The notes below the pieces were generated by a model, which did not search any database, was not told where the DNA came from, and worked only from the letters and a program-made list of their open reading frames with translations. From contig CAJVZH010000001.1 in the NCBI GenBank assembly GCA_913020715.1, positions 62,001 to 126,000 on the forward strand: a DNA stretch of 64,000 bases. The letters are read 5' to 3'. Numbering within the stretch: the first letter of the stretch is position 1; each line of letters begins with the position of its first letter. The position numbers and the translations under genes were made by a program. Origin of the DNA: an uncultured Gammaproteobacteria bacterium. Its GTDB lineage: Bacteria; Pseudomonadota; Gammaproteobacteria; PS1; Pseudothioglobaceae. Below are positions 52,787 to 63,800 of the stretch, piece after piece.

Positions 52787-54019
52787 TTAGTCCTCGAAGT
52801 CGTATGCTACCAAGCCATCTAATGGTTTTGGATCAAACCATGTCGATTTTGGTGGCATTGTTAAGTTTTTGTCAGCAAAGTTTATTACGTGTTCCATTGG
52901 TGTTGGGAAAAAAGAAAAACCAACTTCGACTTCGCCTGAGTCGACCTTTTTTTCGATTGCTTCTAGGCCGTGGAAACCGGCAATAAAACCAATCCTTGTG
53001 TCGCGTCTTGGATCGCCAATGTCTAGAATTGGATCCAGCAGATAGTGATGCAATATATTAATATCTAAGTTCATTAGTCCTGAAAGCGCCGCTTCGGGCT
53101 TGTCTTTTAGGGTAACTGAATACCATGTGTTGTCCAAGTACATGCCGAACGACCCTAATGCAGTTGGCTTGAAAGGCGCGTTTTGCTTTTCAACAATAAA
53201 GTGTTCTTCAATTTTCTCAATAAAGTCACTGGCAGAATAACCAAATAAGTCTTTTACCAGCCTGTTGTAGTCGAGTATGCGCGCTTGGCTTTCTGGAAAC
53301 AGAGCCATCATGAAAAAATTATACGGCTCTTCACCCGTGTGGTCATGATTTTGGTGTTTTCTGTATTCTGCGAATCGTGATAGTGCAGCAATTCGGTGAT
53401 GTCCATCGGCAACGTATGTGCGCTTAATTGCGTTAAATAATTCTCTGATTTGTACTACAGTCTCTTCATTGTCTATGACCCAGAGCTCGTGCTGGCAGCC
53501 GTCTATAGCGTCAAAAGAATAAGTTGGTTTAACAGTGATTCGCTCTTCTAATAAGCTGGCCAATTTAGCTTCGTCGGGGTAGACCACGTAAATAGGGCCG
53601 ATTTGAGCGTTTAGGTTTTTAATTTGTTCAAATCTTTTTTGAGAATTCTCAACATAAATTTTCTCATGTCCACGAATGTTTAGGTCGTCATAGTCGGATA
53701 TTTTTGCCGTAGCAATCATTCCAACTTGAGAGTGATCTTCTGTCGATATTTTGTAAATGTAAAAAGAGTTGGCGCTGTCTTTTGCAATTGCCGAATTACT
53801 TTTCATCGCTGCAAATTTCTCTCTTGCCTCGGCCTCCAGCTCGCCGTCTGTTTTTGAACAGACGTCTTCGGGGCTAAAAATATTCAGATAACTCCAGGGA
53901 TTTTTGCCCTTGTAGGCCTTAATCATTTCTTCAGACAGGTGGTCTGTACTAGGAAGAGAAACAGACGAAGCTTCTGCGCCTTCAGGTCTTAATCCTTTGA
54001 ATGGGTTGGCTAAATACAT
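52787..54019 (-). CDS. DUF1015 family protein of the serine operon
   Basis: A 410-residue protein beginning [10 protein letters not shown] and containing [20 protein letters not shown]. The ADGHHR motif recalls the ParB/sulfiredoxin fold used by the free-serine kinases SerK and SbnI (family knowledge). It is first in an operon with serC and serA, spaced five bases from serC, behind its own regulated promoter. Inference: it works on serine or phosphoserine, as kinase, phosphatase or sensor. No phosphoserine phosphatase gene is seen in the window. The biochemical role of DUF1015 proteins is not established to my knowledge. Confidence 0.85.
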   Translation of the reverse strand: MYLANPFKGLRPEGAEASSVSLPSTDHLSEEMIKAYKGKNPWSYLNIFSPEDVCSKTDGELEAEAREKFAAMKSNSAIAKDSANSFYIYKISTEDHSQVGMIATAKISDYDDLNIRGHEKIYVENSQKRFEQIKNLNAQIGPIYVVYPDEAKLASLLEERITVKPTYSFDAIDGCQHELWVIDNEETVVQIRELFNAIKRTYVADGHHRIAALSRFAEYRKHQNHDHTGEEPYNFFMMALFPESQARILDYNRLVKDLFGYSASDFIEKIEEHFIVEKQNAPFKPTALGSFGMYLDNTWYSVTLKDKPEAALSGLMNLDINILHHYLLDPILDIGDPRRDTRIGFIAGFHGLEAIEKKVDSGEVEVGFSFFPTPMEHVINFADKNLTMPPKSTWFDPKPLDGLVAYDFED

Positions 54020-54091
54020 AATATGCTAAGGTTAAATAATTTGACTTTACTATCTTTGGCGGTGATCTTAGAACGTTAATCACAGCGGAAC

Positions 54092-54117
54092 ATTATAAAC
54101 ACTTTGACTACTCAAAG
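54092..54117 (-). promoter_or_regulatory. Promoter and dyad of the DUF1015-serC-serA operon
   Basis: On the minus strand a perfect TATAAT (54092-54097) is preceded, within the spacer towards the -35, by CTTTGA GTAG TCAAAG (54102-54117), a 6+6 inverted repeat. A protein bound there would block the promoter. The leader to the DUF1015 ATG is about 65 bases. A good -35 is not seen, so activation may be needed. Confidence 0.45.
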
Positions 54118-54120
54118 AGC

Positions 54121-54160
54121 AGTTTTTTCCTAATAAGAACAGTTTTTTCCTAATAAGAAC
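54121..54160. repeat. 20-bp tandem direct repeat upstream of the serine operon promoter
   Basis: AGTTTTTTCCTAATAAGAAC occurs twice in a row, followed by a third partial copy (AGTTC). It starts three bases upstream of the dyad at 54102-54117. Phased 20-bp repeats (about two helical turns) upstream of a promoter suggest activator sites. The interval 54161-54323 shows nothing else recognisable. Confidence 0.9.
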
Positions 54161-54323
54161 AGTTCGTTAACACTCAATAAACTCCAAGAAATTTTATAGA
54201 GTTAATGGTTGAGCTAAACGAAAAATATTAATCAAAAGGATAAATTATTTCGTTTTTTCATTATCCGTTGGCGAGCTGTTGAAATCCTTTACGAAAAACC
54301 AAGGGTTGGCGAGAGAGCAATAA

Positions 54324-54347
54324 AAAAGGCGCTAAATAGTGCCTTTT
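54324..54347 (-). terminator. Terminator of grpE
   Basis: AAAAGGCGCT and AGTGCCTTTT pair around AAAT (one G-T pair). On the minus strand a T run follows. It stands about 70 bases downstream of the grpE stop. Confidence 0.8.
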
Positions 54348-54416
54348 GTGTGAAAAATGATCAATTATTGGTAAAAAACGTGTGTTTTGGTTTACAAAAT
54401 TTGATAAATTTTCAGT

Positions 54417-54962
54417 TTACTGAACAACCACTACCATCGCAGGGCGAACAAGGCGGCCATTTAAGGTAAAGCCGACTTGGACAACATCAAGCACTGAGTT
54501 TGACTCTTTGTCTGGCATCGGAATCATGGTTACTGCCTCTTGTAGTTCGGGATTGAATTTCTCACCAACAGGGTTAAGCGTTTCAACCCCAAATTTTTCC
54601 AGCGTTGAAGTGAAAACTTTGTCTGTCATTTCAAGACCTTCAACAATGTGTTTGACTGTTGCGCCCTCTTCGGTGGCCGACTTTAAACCCATAGACAAGG
54701 AGTCTTTAACCTCAAGTAAGGCCTTAACAAAGCCGTCTAAGGCATATTTGTGTGCGTTTTCTAGATCTCTGGCTGAGCGGCGTTTGAGGTTTTCCATTTC
54801 GGCTTGGGCGCGCAAAACTTTATCCCAATTGTCTTTTGCGGATTGCTGTGCTTCGGCAAGCTGTGCTTCAATGTCGAGAACCTCTTCGGTCTCGGTTGTC
54901 TCAACTGTTTGATCTTCAGAGGCTTGCTCTTTCTCGATGTCTTGCTCTTTCTTTTTTGTCAT
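54417..54962 (-). CDS. grpE: Nucleotide exchange factor GrpE
   Basis: Exchanges nucleotide on the chaperone DnaK. The 181-residue protein has a long acidic/glutamine-rich helix (about 1-60), then [20 protein letters not shown] and the signature [13 protein letters not shown] with a C-terminal beta domain ending [14 protein letters not shown] 54962 gives MTKKKEQ; a TTG four codons upstream is less likely. dnaK and dnaJ are not adjacent in the window. Divergent from nadK. Confidence 0.96.
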   Translation of the reverse strand: MTKKKEQDIEKEQASEDQTVETTETEEVLDIEAQLAEAQQSAKDNWDKVLRAQAEMENLKRRSARDLENAHKYALDGFVKALLEVKDSLSMGLKSATEEGATVKHIVEGLEMTDKVFTSTLEKFGVETLNPVGEKFNPELQEAVTMIPMPDKESNSVLDVVQVGFTLNGRLVRPAMVVVVQ

Positions 54963-55053
54963 TTTATTGTCCAACTAATGTATATTTACAGGGAACCATT
55001 GTTCGTGTTGATTTCATTGATATGTGGTCACTTTTTATAATATTTCAAGGCCT

Positions 55054-55872
55054 ATGTTTAATACAATTGGCATTATTACCAAACCAAAAGATTTTACCAG
55101 CGAACAGACTGGTAACAGGCTAAGTGTGTTTCTTGAAAAGCAGGGCATCGTTCTCGTTGAGGGCGCCGCTGCAATAAAAGAAAGTGCAGACCTTATCATT
55201 GTGGTGGGTGGTGATGGCACAATTCTTAATACAGCCCGTACTTTTGTTGATAACAACATCCCAATTCTTGGCATCAATTTAGGCCATCTTGGTTTTTTGG
55301 TAGACCTGGCGGTGGAGCGCATGACTGAGGCGGTTGCTGAAATATTAGAGGGTAAGTACATAAAAGAAAGGCGCGCATTATTGTCTTGTCAAGTTGAGCG
55401 AGAAGACAAGGTCCTGTCATGCCATCTGGCCTTTAATGAGGTGGTTATCCACCGTAACCACACCCCAAGAATGCTTGATTTCGATTTGTATGTTGACGGT
55501 GGTTTTGTTAATAATCAGCGCGCGGATGGCATCATTATTGCCACACCAACAGGCTCAACGGCTTATTCATTGTCAAGTGGCGGTCCGATTGTGCACCCTG
55601 GTGTCAATGCAATTACCTTGGTATCCATTTGCCCACACACCATGAGCCATCGCCCTATTGTTTTGCACGGCGAGAGTGAGGTGTTAATACATGTGCTGGA
55701 TTCAGTCGAGCGTGCAACCGTCAGCTTTGATGGCCAGTCATCGATGCCGAATCAGTTGGGCGACAAACTGCGGGTTAAGCAACATGAAAATTTTGTCCAT
55801 TTGATACACCCTAAGCGCTATGATTATTTCAAAATTATTCGCTCTAAATTGCATTGGGGTAGAAAGGTATAG
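55054..55872 (+). CDS. nadK: NAD kinase
   Basis: ATP-dependent NAD phosphorylation to NADP. The 272-residue protein has the GGDGT motif at 52-56, NLGHLGFLVDL, and the NAD-binding TPTGSTAYSLSSGGPIVHP. ATG 55054 lies 12 bases after a TATAAT (55036-55041), with AAGG just before the ATG, so the leader is very short. Divergent from grpE and followed by recN, the usual grpE/nadK/recN neighbourhood. Confidence 0.96.
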   Translation: MFNTIGIITKPKDFTSEQTGNRLSVFLEKQGIVLVEGAAAIKESADLIIVVGGDGTILNTARTFVDNNIPILGINLGHLGFLVDLAVERMTEAVAEILEGKYIKERRALLSCQVEREDKVLSCHLAFNEVVIHRNHTPRMLDFDLYVDGGFVNNQRADGIIIATPTGSTAYSLSSGGPIVHPGVNAITLVSICPHTMSHRPIVLHGESEVLIHVLDSVERATVSFDGQSSMPNQLGDKLRVKQHENFVHLIHPKRYDYFKIIRSKLHWGRKV

Positions 55873-55916
55873 CTGGGTAGCCTAACCTTAACATGTATGA
55901 TAATTTCTGATAAAAA

Positions 55917-57578
55917 ATGTTAGAGCAGCTTTCCATTAAAAATTTGGCTGTTGTTGAGAGCCTCAGTGTTGATTTTCAAGGTGGAATGACAGTTGTGACC
56001 GGTGAAACCGGTGCGGGCAAGTCAATTATGGTGCAAGCACTGCATCTTGTGACTGGCGGTCGTTCGGACGCCTCTCTTGTGCGTCAAGACAAAAACAAAG
56101 CCGAAATTATTGCAACTTTTGCGCTGGATAAAAACACCCAGCTTAAAGAATTCCTAGAAGAGCAAGATTTGGATGATGAGGGCGAGTGTATTTTGCGCCG
56201 GGTTGTTGGCAGTGATGGACGCTCACGTGCTTACGTCAACGGCACACCGGTAACTTTGTCCATTCTGAGAAATGTAGGTGGCCAGCTGATTGATATGCAC
56301 GGCCAAAACGAGCATCAGCTTCTACTGCGCACGCAACAGCACCGAATATTATTGGACGATTTTGGGGAGGTGCGGGCTCAAGTGAGGGCGCTTAATAGTG
56401 TTGTGCGTGAATACCAACAAATAAGCAGCGAAATTGAACGCATTCAAAATGGTGGCGAATTGCTTGCTGCACAGCAAGAATTATTGGCCCACCAACTAAG
56501 CGAGCTGGTCGAGGCGCAACTTGAACAGGGCGAACTTGACAGCATTGAAGAGCAGTACAAAATTAGCAGTAACGCCAATCTATTGATTGAAAAAATATCC
56601 GCTATTTTGGGGGTGCTTGACCACGACGCCGGCATTAACGCACAGCTTGTTGATGTGGATGGACAAATTAGCCATGCGCGGCAAGTGGACGAAAGTTTAG
56701 AGTCTGTTGAGGCGCTACTCTCGAGTGCGCAAGTGCAAGTGCAAGAAAGCATTTATGAGTTGACCGATTACTTAAGTAAGGTGGGCGGTGATGAAGAAAG
56801 TGCAGCGGAATTAGAGGCGCGTATTAACGAACTGCATGATCTTGGCAGAAAGCACCATTGTCAAATACCTGAATTGCGGAATAAGCAAAACACCATTCAA
56901 GAGTCTCTAGAGGGTATGGATGTGTCTAGTGGCAAAATACAAGCCTTGCTGGAAAGGCAGAGTGAATTAAAGACCGTATATAACAGTGAAGCTAGGGTGC
57001 TATCAAAACAACGCCAAAACGCCAGCAGCAAGCTCTCAAAATTGGTGAGTGAAGTGATGCAGGAGCTCGGCATGCCGGGCAGTGAGATTCAGTTTGTGCT
57101 CAATTCGCTTGCCGACAAGGTGCAGTTGAACGGCAATGAAGAGATTGTTATTCAGGTGAAAACCAATATGGGCCAAGCCTTTAAGGCGCTTAATAAGGTG
57201 GCTTCCGGTGGCGAGTTGTCGCGTATTTCGTTGGCGCTTTCGGTGGTTACCAGTAAGTCGGAGTTGTCACCAAGTATTGTCTTTGATGAAGTTGATGTGG
57301 GCATCAGTGGTGCTGTTGCCGAAGTGGTTGGGCGCTTATTGCGAGGGCTTTCATCGCGCTATCAAGTGATGTGCGTTACCCACCTTGCACAGGTGGCTGT
57401 ACAAGGGCACACGCATATGAGGGTGGTTAAGAGCGAGCAAGACGGTGAAACCTTCACCGAAGTGCATGCATTGGACAACAAAGAGCGTACAGACGAGGTG
57501 GCGCGCATTCTAGGCGGAATTAAGATTAGCGAGAAGACTCGTATAGCCGCCGCAGAAATGATTAAGACTGTCGCATAG
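55917..57578 (+). CDS. recN: DNA repair protein RecN
   Basis: SMC-like ATPase acting in double-strand break repair. The 553-residue protein has the Walker A motif GETGAGKS at 29-36, a central coiled coil (about 150-370) and the C-terminal ASGGELSRISLAL signature and FDEVDVGISG Walker B. A TATGAT about 15 bases before the ATG may be its own promoter; there is no LexA-like box that I can see. It converges on the glutamate dehydrogenase gene. Confidence 0.95.
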   Translation: MLEQLSIKNLAVVESLSVDFQGGMTVVTGETGAGKSIMVQALHLVTGGRSDASLVRQDKNKAEIIATFALDKNTQLKEFLEEQDLDDEGECILRRVVGSDGRSRAYVNGTPVTLSILRNVGGQLIDMHGQNEHQLLLRTQQHRILLDDFGEVRAQVRALNSVVREYQQISSEIERIQNGGELLAAQQELLAHQLSELVEAQLEQGELDSIEEQYKISSNANLLIEKISAILGVLDHDAGINAQLVDVDGQISHARQVDESLESVEALLSSAQVQVQESIYELTDYLSKVGGDEESAAELEARINELHDLGRKHHCQIPELRNKQNTIQESLEGMDVSSGKIQALLERQSELKTVYNSEARVLSKQRQNASSKLSKLVSEVMQELGMPGSEIQFVLNSLADKVQLNGNEEIVIQVKTNMGQAFKALNKVASGGELSRISLALSVVTSKSELSPSIVFDEVDVGISGAVAEVVGRLLRGLSSRYQVMCVTHLAQVAVQGHTHMRVVKSEQDGETFTEVHALDNKERTDEVARILGGIKISEKTRIAAAEMIKTVA

Positions 57579-57608
57579 AGCCTAAAGAGACCATTGCATA
57601 AAGGCCTC

Positions 57609-60600
57609 TTATAAAATCCCTTCTAACTCGCCAACAATGACGTGAAGTGTCGTAAAGTCCATTTGCTCCTCGTCTTTGATGGATTGAGTCATTAGCCGCA
57701 ACCGTTCAATCTTAGCCGTGTAGGCCTGGTGAAATTGTGCCGAGGAACCCAGGCCAATCGCCGTTTCAGTAATGTGAGTATGAACACCCCTCAGCTGGTT
57801 TTGCAGCTTAAATTTTGCACTTGCATGCCAAGCATTAGTCACCTCTAGGGCGTTAATTTTTAAGCTGAGCCAGCGAATGTCCAGGTCTTGAGAAATGCTG
57901 AAATAGGCAGACAGCGTATCGTCCATGGTGCTTTGGCATTTTTCAGCGATGGCAATCACGTCTAGGGCGTGATACAAATTGGTGGCAAGTGAGATGTTCT
58001 CAGCAAGCTCACGGGGAAGGTCTTGTTCAATAAGGTCATCAACTTTGAGGCTTAAATGCTCTTTACTGAGTTTCAGGACACTTTCTTTGACGTCGTTATA
58101 TTTGGCTTGGTAGTCGTCTAGAGTCGAACTAACATCCAATTCACTTTTGTTGTTTAAGAGCCAGACAACGTTAGCGCGAACAACTTTTGTCAACGACCTA
58201 ATGGCGTCATACTGGGCACGACTTGCAATTTTGTTATCCAACCCATGAATAGCTTTTAGCAAGTCACTCACTCCTAAAAGCTCAGCGCTAATAAGATAGG
58301 CTCTGGCTATTTGTGCGTAACTGGCGCCTGTTAGGTTGTGCATGCGGATGTGAAAAACCGGACCCATGGTATTTATGATTTTATTAACAACTACCGTTAA
58401 AATAATTTCATTTTTTAACCTGTGGTCATCAAGTAAGCCTGTGTATTCGTCCGTTACAAGCTGAGGAAAGTAGCTAAGCAGGTGAGGGTAAAGCCCTTTC
58501 CCGACGGCTAAATTCGTGTCTAAAAGATTTTCATAAAAATCCATTTTGCTATAAGCAAGCAATACGCCAAGCTCGGGCTTGGTTAAGCATTTGCTGCTCA
58601 GTAGACGACTCTTGAGTTCTTTTTTGCTTGGTAAAAATTCAAGTTCACGATCCAACAGCCCGACTTTTTCCAGGTAGCTTATCGCCTCTGCTTGGCCGGC
58701 TAAGTTTTCGAGGTTGGGTTGGGTGTGAATGCTGATAACGGCCGATTGTTCGTAGTTGTTTTGTAAGCATAAAGTGGCCACCTCAGATTCCATTGAACTA
58801 AGGGCTTTGTTGCGTTTTGAGGTCTCAAGAGTGCTCAGTAGAATTTTTAAGTTGACCTCGTGGTCAGAGCTGTCCACACCGGCCGAATTGTCAATGGCGT
58901 CAGAGTAACAGCGCCCTCCCAATAGGTCGAATTCAATGCGGGAGTTCTGTGTCATTCCCAGATTGCCGCCCTCGCCAATCACTTGACAGCGAAGTTCACT
59001 CGCCTTAACACGCGTTGAATCGTTGGCCTTATCCTGAGCGTCAAGGTGAGATTCGTCACTGGCAATAACGTAGGTGCCAATACCGCCATTCCAAAACAGG
59101 TCTACCGGCGCCTTCAATAGTGTATTTATTAGCGCGTCGGGGCTAAGTTTATTTTGTGTTGTGCCAAGTGCTTTCATTGCTTCTGGCGACAATTCAATAG
59201 ACTTTGCGCTGCGCTCAAAAACACCACCGCCCTTTGATATGAGTTTTTTGTCGTAATCTTGCCAAGTGGTATTTTCAGTGGTGAAAAGTCGCTGTCTTTC
59301 GACAAAACTAACGCTTTCATCTGGGTTCGGGTCGATAAAGATATGAAGGTGGTTAAAGGTTGCAAGTAGGCGAATATGTTTCGAAAGCAACATACCGTTG
59401 CCGAAGACATCGCCACCCATGTCGCCAACACCAATAACACTAAAGGCTTCAGATTGAATGTCTTTGCCCGTTTCACGGAAGTGGCGTTTGACAGATTCCC
59501 AGGCGCCTCGTGCGGTAATGCCCATTTTCTTATGATCGTATCCAACTGAGCCACCGGAAGCGAACGCATCACCAAGCCAGAAATTATGATTTGTAGAAAT
59601 TTCATTGGCAATATCAGAAAAACTGGCGGTTCCTTTGTCGGCGGCAACCACCAGGTAGGGGTCGTCGTCGTCATGACGCACAACATTTTTTGGTGGAACA
59701 ATAACACCATCGACAATATTGTCGGTTAGATCGAGTAGTGATTGAATAAACAACTTATAACAGGCAACACCTTCGGCGAGCATTTTGTCTCGCTCGGCTG
59801 GCAAACTTCTTGGCACAAAACCACCTTTGGAGCCGACCGGCACAATGACCGTATTTTTAACCTGCTGTGCTTTGACTAAGCCTAGGACTTCGGTTCTAAA
59901 GTCTTCAGAGCGATCCGACCAACGCAACCCACCGCGGGCAATTTTTCCGCCGCGTAAATGAACCCCTTGAACGCGTGCGGAATACATGAATATTTCGTAT
60001 AAAGGCGCGGGCTTTGGCAGGAAAGAAATTTTCTTGGATTGGATTTTAAAGCACAGGTAATCTTCATTATCTTGGTAGTAATTGGTTCGAACCATTGCTT
60101 CAATGACTTCTAAATAGCCGCTTATTACTCTGTCCTCATCCAGCGATGAGACCGCCTCGAGCCGCTCTATAATGCTATTTTTTATAGATTTTTGCGCGTT
60201 AACATGCTCTTTGTTGCTGATATCGAACTTTGCTTCAAACAAGGCAAATAACGCGCGACTCAACTCAATGTGGCTGGTCAAAGTGTTGGTAATAAAGTTT
60301 TGGCTGTAACCAAAGTTTATTTGCTTTAGGTAAACGTAAATGGCGCGAAATAGATTGGCTTGCCTAACATCGAGACCGGCACAAAGGACAAGTTGATTAA
60401 AGCCATCATTTTCAATTGCACCTATGCAAATCTGCTCAAACGCCCGGAGAAATCGGGCTTTATCCACCGCCAAGTCAAAATCTTTCTGGTCTTTTCGTAA
60501 TAATTCGATATTGCGAATGGTGATTCGATGACTGCCGCCGGTATTGATTTTGTAGGGGTGCTCGGAAACCACATTGACACCCAAGTTTTCAAAGACGGGA

Positions 60601-62228
60601 ACAATATCGGACAGGGTGAGCGAATGATCTTTGCTGTAAATCCTAAAGTTAACACTGTCGGTAAAGCGCTTAGAGCCAACAAACAAGTCACTGACAAAAT
60701 TGTTTGGCGATAAAGATTCGAGTTTGAGAATGTCTTCAAAGCCACGATCAACGCCGTAGTCGTTCGTGTAGGTCCGTGGAAATGCGTTCTGATAATCATT
60801 AAATAAGGACGGTTCGGCGCTACCCATTTGCATCACGTGGCGCAGCTCTGCGTACCAATCATAAGCAATCGACTTAATCTCTGTAGTAAGCTCTTCTTCG
60901 CTTATTTCAGCGTTTGATTGGGTAAAGATATTAAACTCAATGCGACATAAGACGGAATCGAAAAAACGCACATCGAATAAAACAAAATTCGCCTCAAACA
61001 TGGCGTGCAGTCGTTGTTGGATTCGTTGGCGCAGCTCGGAGTCGAAAATATCACGAGGCAAATACACCAGGCTTGTATAAAAATGACCACAACGGTCTTT
61101 GGTCAGGTACACGTGTGTTTTGCGTCGCTCTTGATGGCTTAAGACACTGCCACCAATTTCCAATAACCGCTCTGTTTTGATTTGAAATAAAAGCGCACGT
61201 GGAAAGCTTTCTAGCAGATTCTGCATTGCCTTATGATTGCAACTGGTTGAGCGCAGTCCGGAGCGCTCTAGAACACGCTCAGCCTTTTCTTTGATCAGAG
61301 GCACCTGAAACACACTTTGGTTGAAAGACGTGCCAGACAAAAAGCCAACAAAGCAATAATAGCGCCCGTCAACATGGATCGCAATAACGTCCATTTGTCG
61401 CGTACGGTGAATCTTAGAGGCAACCGATAGTTTGGTTACAATGAGTGATGAAGGGCCAAATGAAAGATTGGGGATAAATGGTGTGACATCTTGGTCGTTC
61501 TCCAGCAAGTAGCGAAATAGGCCGCTGGCGCTTTCGCTGACAATCGGCTTCAGTGCTGTGTTTTGTGCAATTTCTGCACTGCCAAGAACGGCAAAGTGAT
61601 GATTTTCTATCCAGCGAATAAAATCGCTGCTGGACGTGGGTGCTTTTTCAGAACTGAGGAGGTCGGCAATTTTCAGCAAACGATTGCGTGCGATGGGCCA
61701 GTCACTAACCACATAGTGAATTGCATCAATTCGTCTGCGCATTTTTTCCTTGAGCGCGTCGACACTCTCGGGCGACATAAACTCAAGGTGGAACTGCATA
61801 AAAGACTCAATTTCGTCTTCTTGGCCCTCGCCTTTTTTGTAGGGAGAAAGGTGGCGAATACTGCCTTTTTTGTCACGCCCAACCTCAAGTAAGGAGGCGT
61901 GTGTAAAGATAATGTTTGCACCAAAGACATTGATGCACATAATAAGAGTGTCCCGAATAAAGGGCTTGTCTTTAGTAATAACGCTGATAACGGTATTAAT
62001 TGCCGTTGAATTTGGACTGGCGATGTTAGAGCTTTCAATAAGTGTCTCATCGCCTTGTTTTGAGGCGCCAAGCGCTAAGTGGATGTTTGCGCATTGCAGC
62101 AGATAACCTGCTTCAGAATCGTTGTAGTCTGAGGGGTGTAGGCCGTGATAATAATGGGTCAGATTTTGCTTGTTTTGCTCATTGAGTTCAACACCTTGCT
62201 TTGCAAGATCTTCAATAATCGCTATCAT
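57609..62228 (-). CDS. gdhB: Large NAD-specific glutamate dehydrogenase (GDH-180 class)
   Basis: Oxidises glutamate to 2-oxoglutarate and ammonia. At 1539 residues it belongs to the giant class first described in Streptomyces and Pseudomonas. The N-terminal 650 residues are the regulatory part with ACT-like segments. The catalytic core starts near 720 with RGGKIARGGLRWSDRSEDFR, then VKNTVIVPVGSKGGFVP, and VIGVGDMGGDVFGNGMLLS for the nucleotide site. The C-terminal 400 residues are helical. It suits growth on amino acids. A minus-strand TATAAT at 62271-62276 could be its promoter. Confidence 0.96.
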   Translation of the reverse strand: MIAIIEDLAKQGVELNEQNKQNLTHYYHGLHPSDYNDSEAGYLLQCANIHLALGASKQGDETLIESSNIASPNSTAINTVISVITKDKPFIRDTLIMCINVFGANIIFTHASLLEVGRDKKGSIRHLSPYKKGEGQEDEIESFMQFHLEFMSPESVDALKEKMRRRIDAIHYVVSDWPIARNRLLKIADLLSSEKAPTSSSDFIRWIENHHFAVLGSAEIAQNTALKPIVSESASGLFRYLLENDQDVTPFIPNLSFGPSSLIVTKLSVASKIHRTRQMDVIAIHVDGRYYCFVGFLSGTSFNQSVFQVPLIKEKAERVLERSGLRSTSCNHKAMQNLLESFPRALLFQIKTERLLEIGGSVLSHQERRKTHVYLTKDRCGHFYTSLVYLPRDIFDSELRQRIQQRLHAMFEANFVLFDVRFFDSVLCRIEFNIFTQSNAEISEEELTTEIKSIAYDWYAELRHVMQMGSAEPSLFNDYQNAFPRTYTNDYGVDRGFEDILKLESLSPNNFVSDLFVGSKRFTDSVNFRIYSKDHSLTLSDIVPVFENLGVNVVSEHPYKINTGGSHRITIRNIELLRKDQKDFDLAVDKARFLRAFEQICIGAIENDGFNQLVLCAGLDVRQANLFRAIYVYLKQINFGYSQNFITNTLTSHIELSRALFALFEAKFDISNKEHVNAQKSIKNSIIERLEAVSSLDEDRVISGYLEVIEAMVRTNYYQDNEDYLCFKIQSKKISFLPKPAPLYEIFMYSARVQGVHLRGGKIARGGLRWSDRSEDFRTEVLGLVKAQQVKNTVIVPVGSKGGFVPRSLPAERDKMLAEGVACYKLFIQSLLDLTDNIVDGVIVPPKNVVRHDDDDPYLVVAADKGTASFSDIANEISTNHNFWLGDAFASGGSVGYDHKKMGITARGAWESVKRHFRETGKDIQSEAFSVIGVGDMGGDVFGNGMLLSKHIRLLATFNHLHIFIDPNPDESVSFVERQRLFTTENTTWQDYDKKLISKGGGVFERSAKSIELSPEAMKALGTTQNKLSPDALINTLLKAPVDLFWNGGIGTYVIASDESHLDAQDKANDSTRVKASELRCQVIGEGGNLGMTQNSRIEFDLLGGRCYSDAIDNSAGVDSSDHEVNLKILLSTLETSKRNKALSSMESEVATLCLQNNYEQSAVISIHTQPNLENLAGQAEAISYLEKVGLLDRELEFLPSKKELKSRLLSSKCLTKPELGVLLAYSKMDFYENLLDTNLAVGKGLYPHLLSYFPQLVTDEYTGLLDDHRLKNEIILTVVVNKIINTMGPVFHIRMHNLTGASYAQIARAYLISAELLGVSDLLKAIHGLDNKIASRAQYDAIRSLTKVVRANVVWLLNNKSELDVSSTLDDYQAKYNDVKESVLKLSKEHLSLKVDDLIEQDLPRELAENISLATNLYHALDVIAIAEKCQSTMDDTLSAYFSISQDLDIRWLSLKINALEVTNAWHASAKFKLQNQLRGVHTHITETAIGLGSSAQFHQAYTAKIERLRLMTQSIKDEEQMDFTTLHVIVGELEGIL

Positions 62229-62538
62229 TTCAATTGATGTGCTTAATTATAAAGGGCGGGATGATAGACTATTATAAAAGGCTTTTTAGGGTTTTTTTTC
62301 CAATAAACAGCTACAAGAGAAAAATAAAGGTAAATACAAAGGTTTTTCCATTAAATTCCGTAAGTTCTACTGGAATCACTTGGGCCCAGTAAGCAAGATT
62401 TAAGGACTTGCAAAGAGCGGGAGGCTGGTTTGGTGAGGGCAGCTAATATTATCTGTTTGGCGAGGCATTGCGAGCGTTCCACTTGAGGGTTTTTCATTCC
62501 AACTTGAGAATAACAACAAAAAATCATACACCTGTGAC
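62229..62538. other. Gene-free spacer between gdhB and the ATP synthase operon
   Basis: About 310 bases carrying the divergent promoters at its two ends. Two minus-strand TATAAT-like hexamers lie at 62246-62251 and 62271-62276. In the middle I see no open frame, tRNA or clear hairpin. A small RNA cannot be excluded by eye. Confidence 0.5.
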
Positions 62539-62566
62539 TTGATTAAAATCACTAAAACGGTATAAT
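62539..62566 (+). promoter_or_regulatory. Promoter of the ATP synthase operon
   Basis: TTGATT (62539-62544), a 16-base spacer and a perfect TATAAT (62561-62566), about 38 bases before the atpI start. Confidence 0.65.
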
Positions 62567-62604
62567 GTTGCGTTTGTGTATGGCCAGGGTGGTTGTCAAT
62601 TGGG

Positions 62605-63770
<1,166 letters not shown>

Positions 63771-63800
63771 TTTTTTAATAATTTTTACAAGTAGGAGTAA

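Noticed and set aside
57579-57608. Terminator between recN and gdhB
   Set aside because: Only an imperfect AAAGAG/CTCTT pairing without a good T run; too weak to call.
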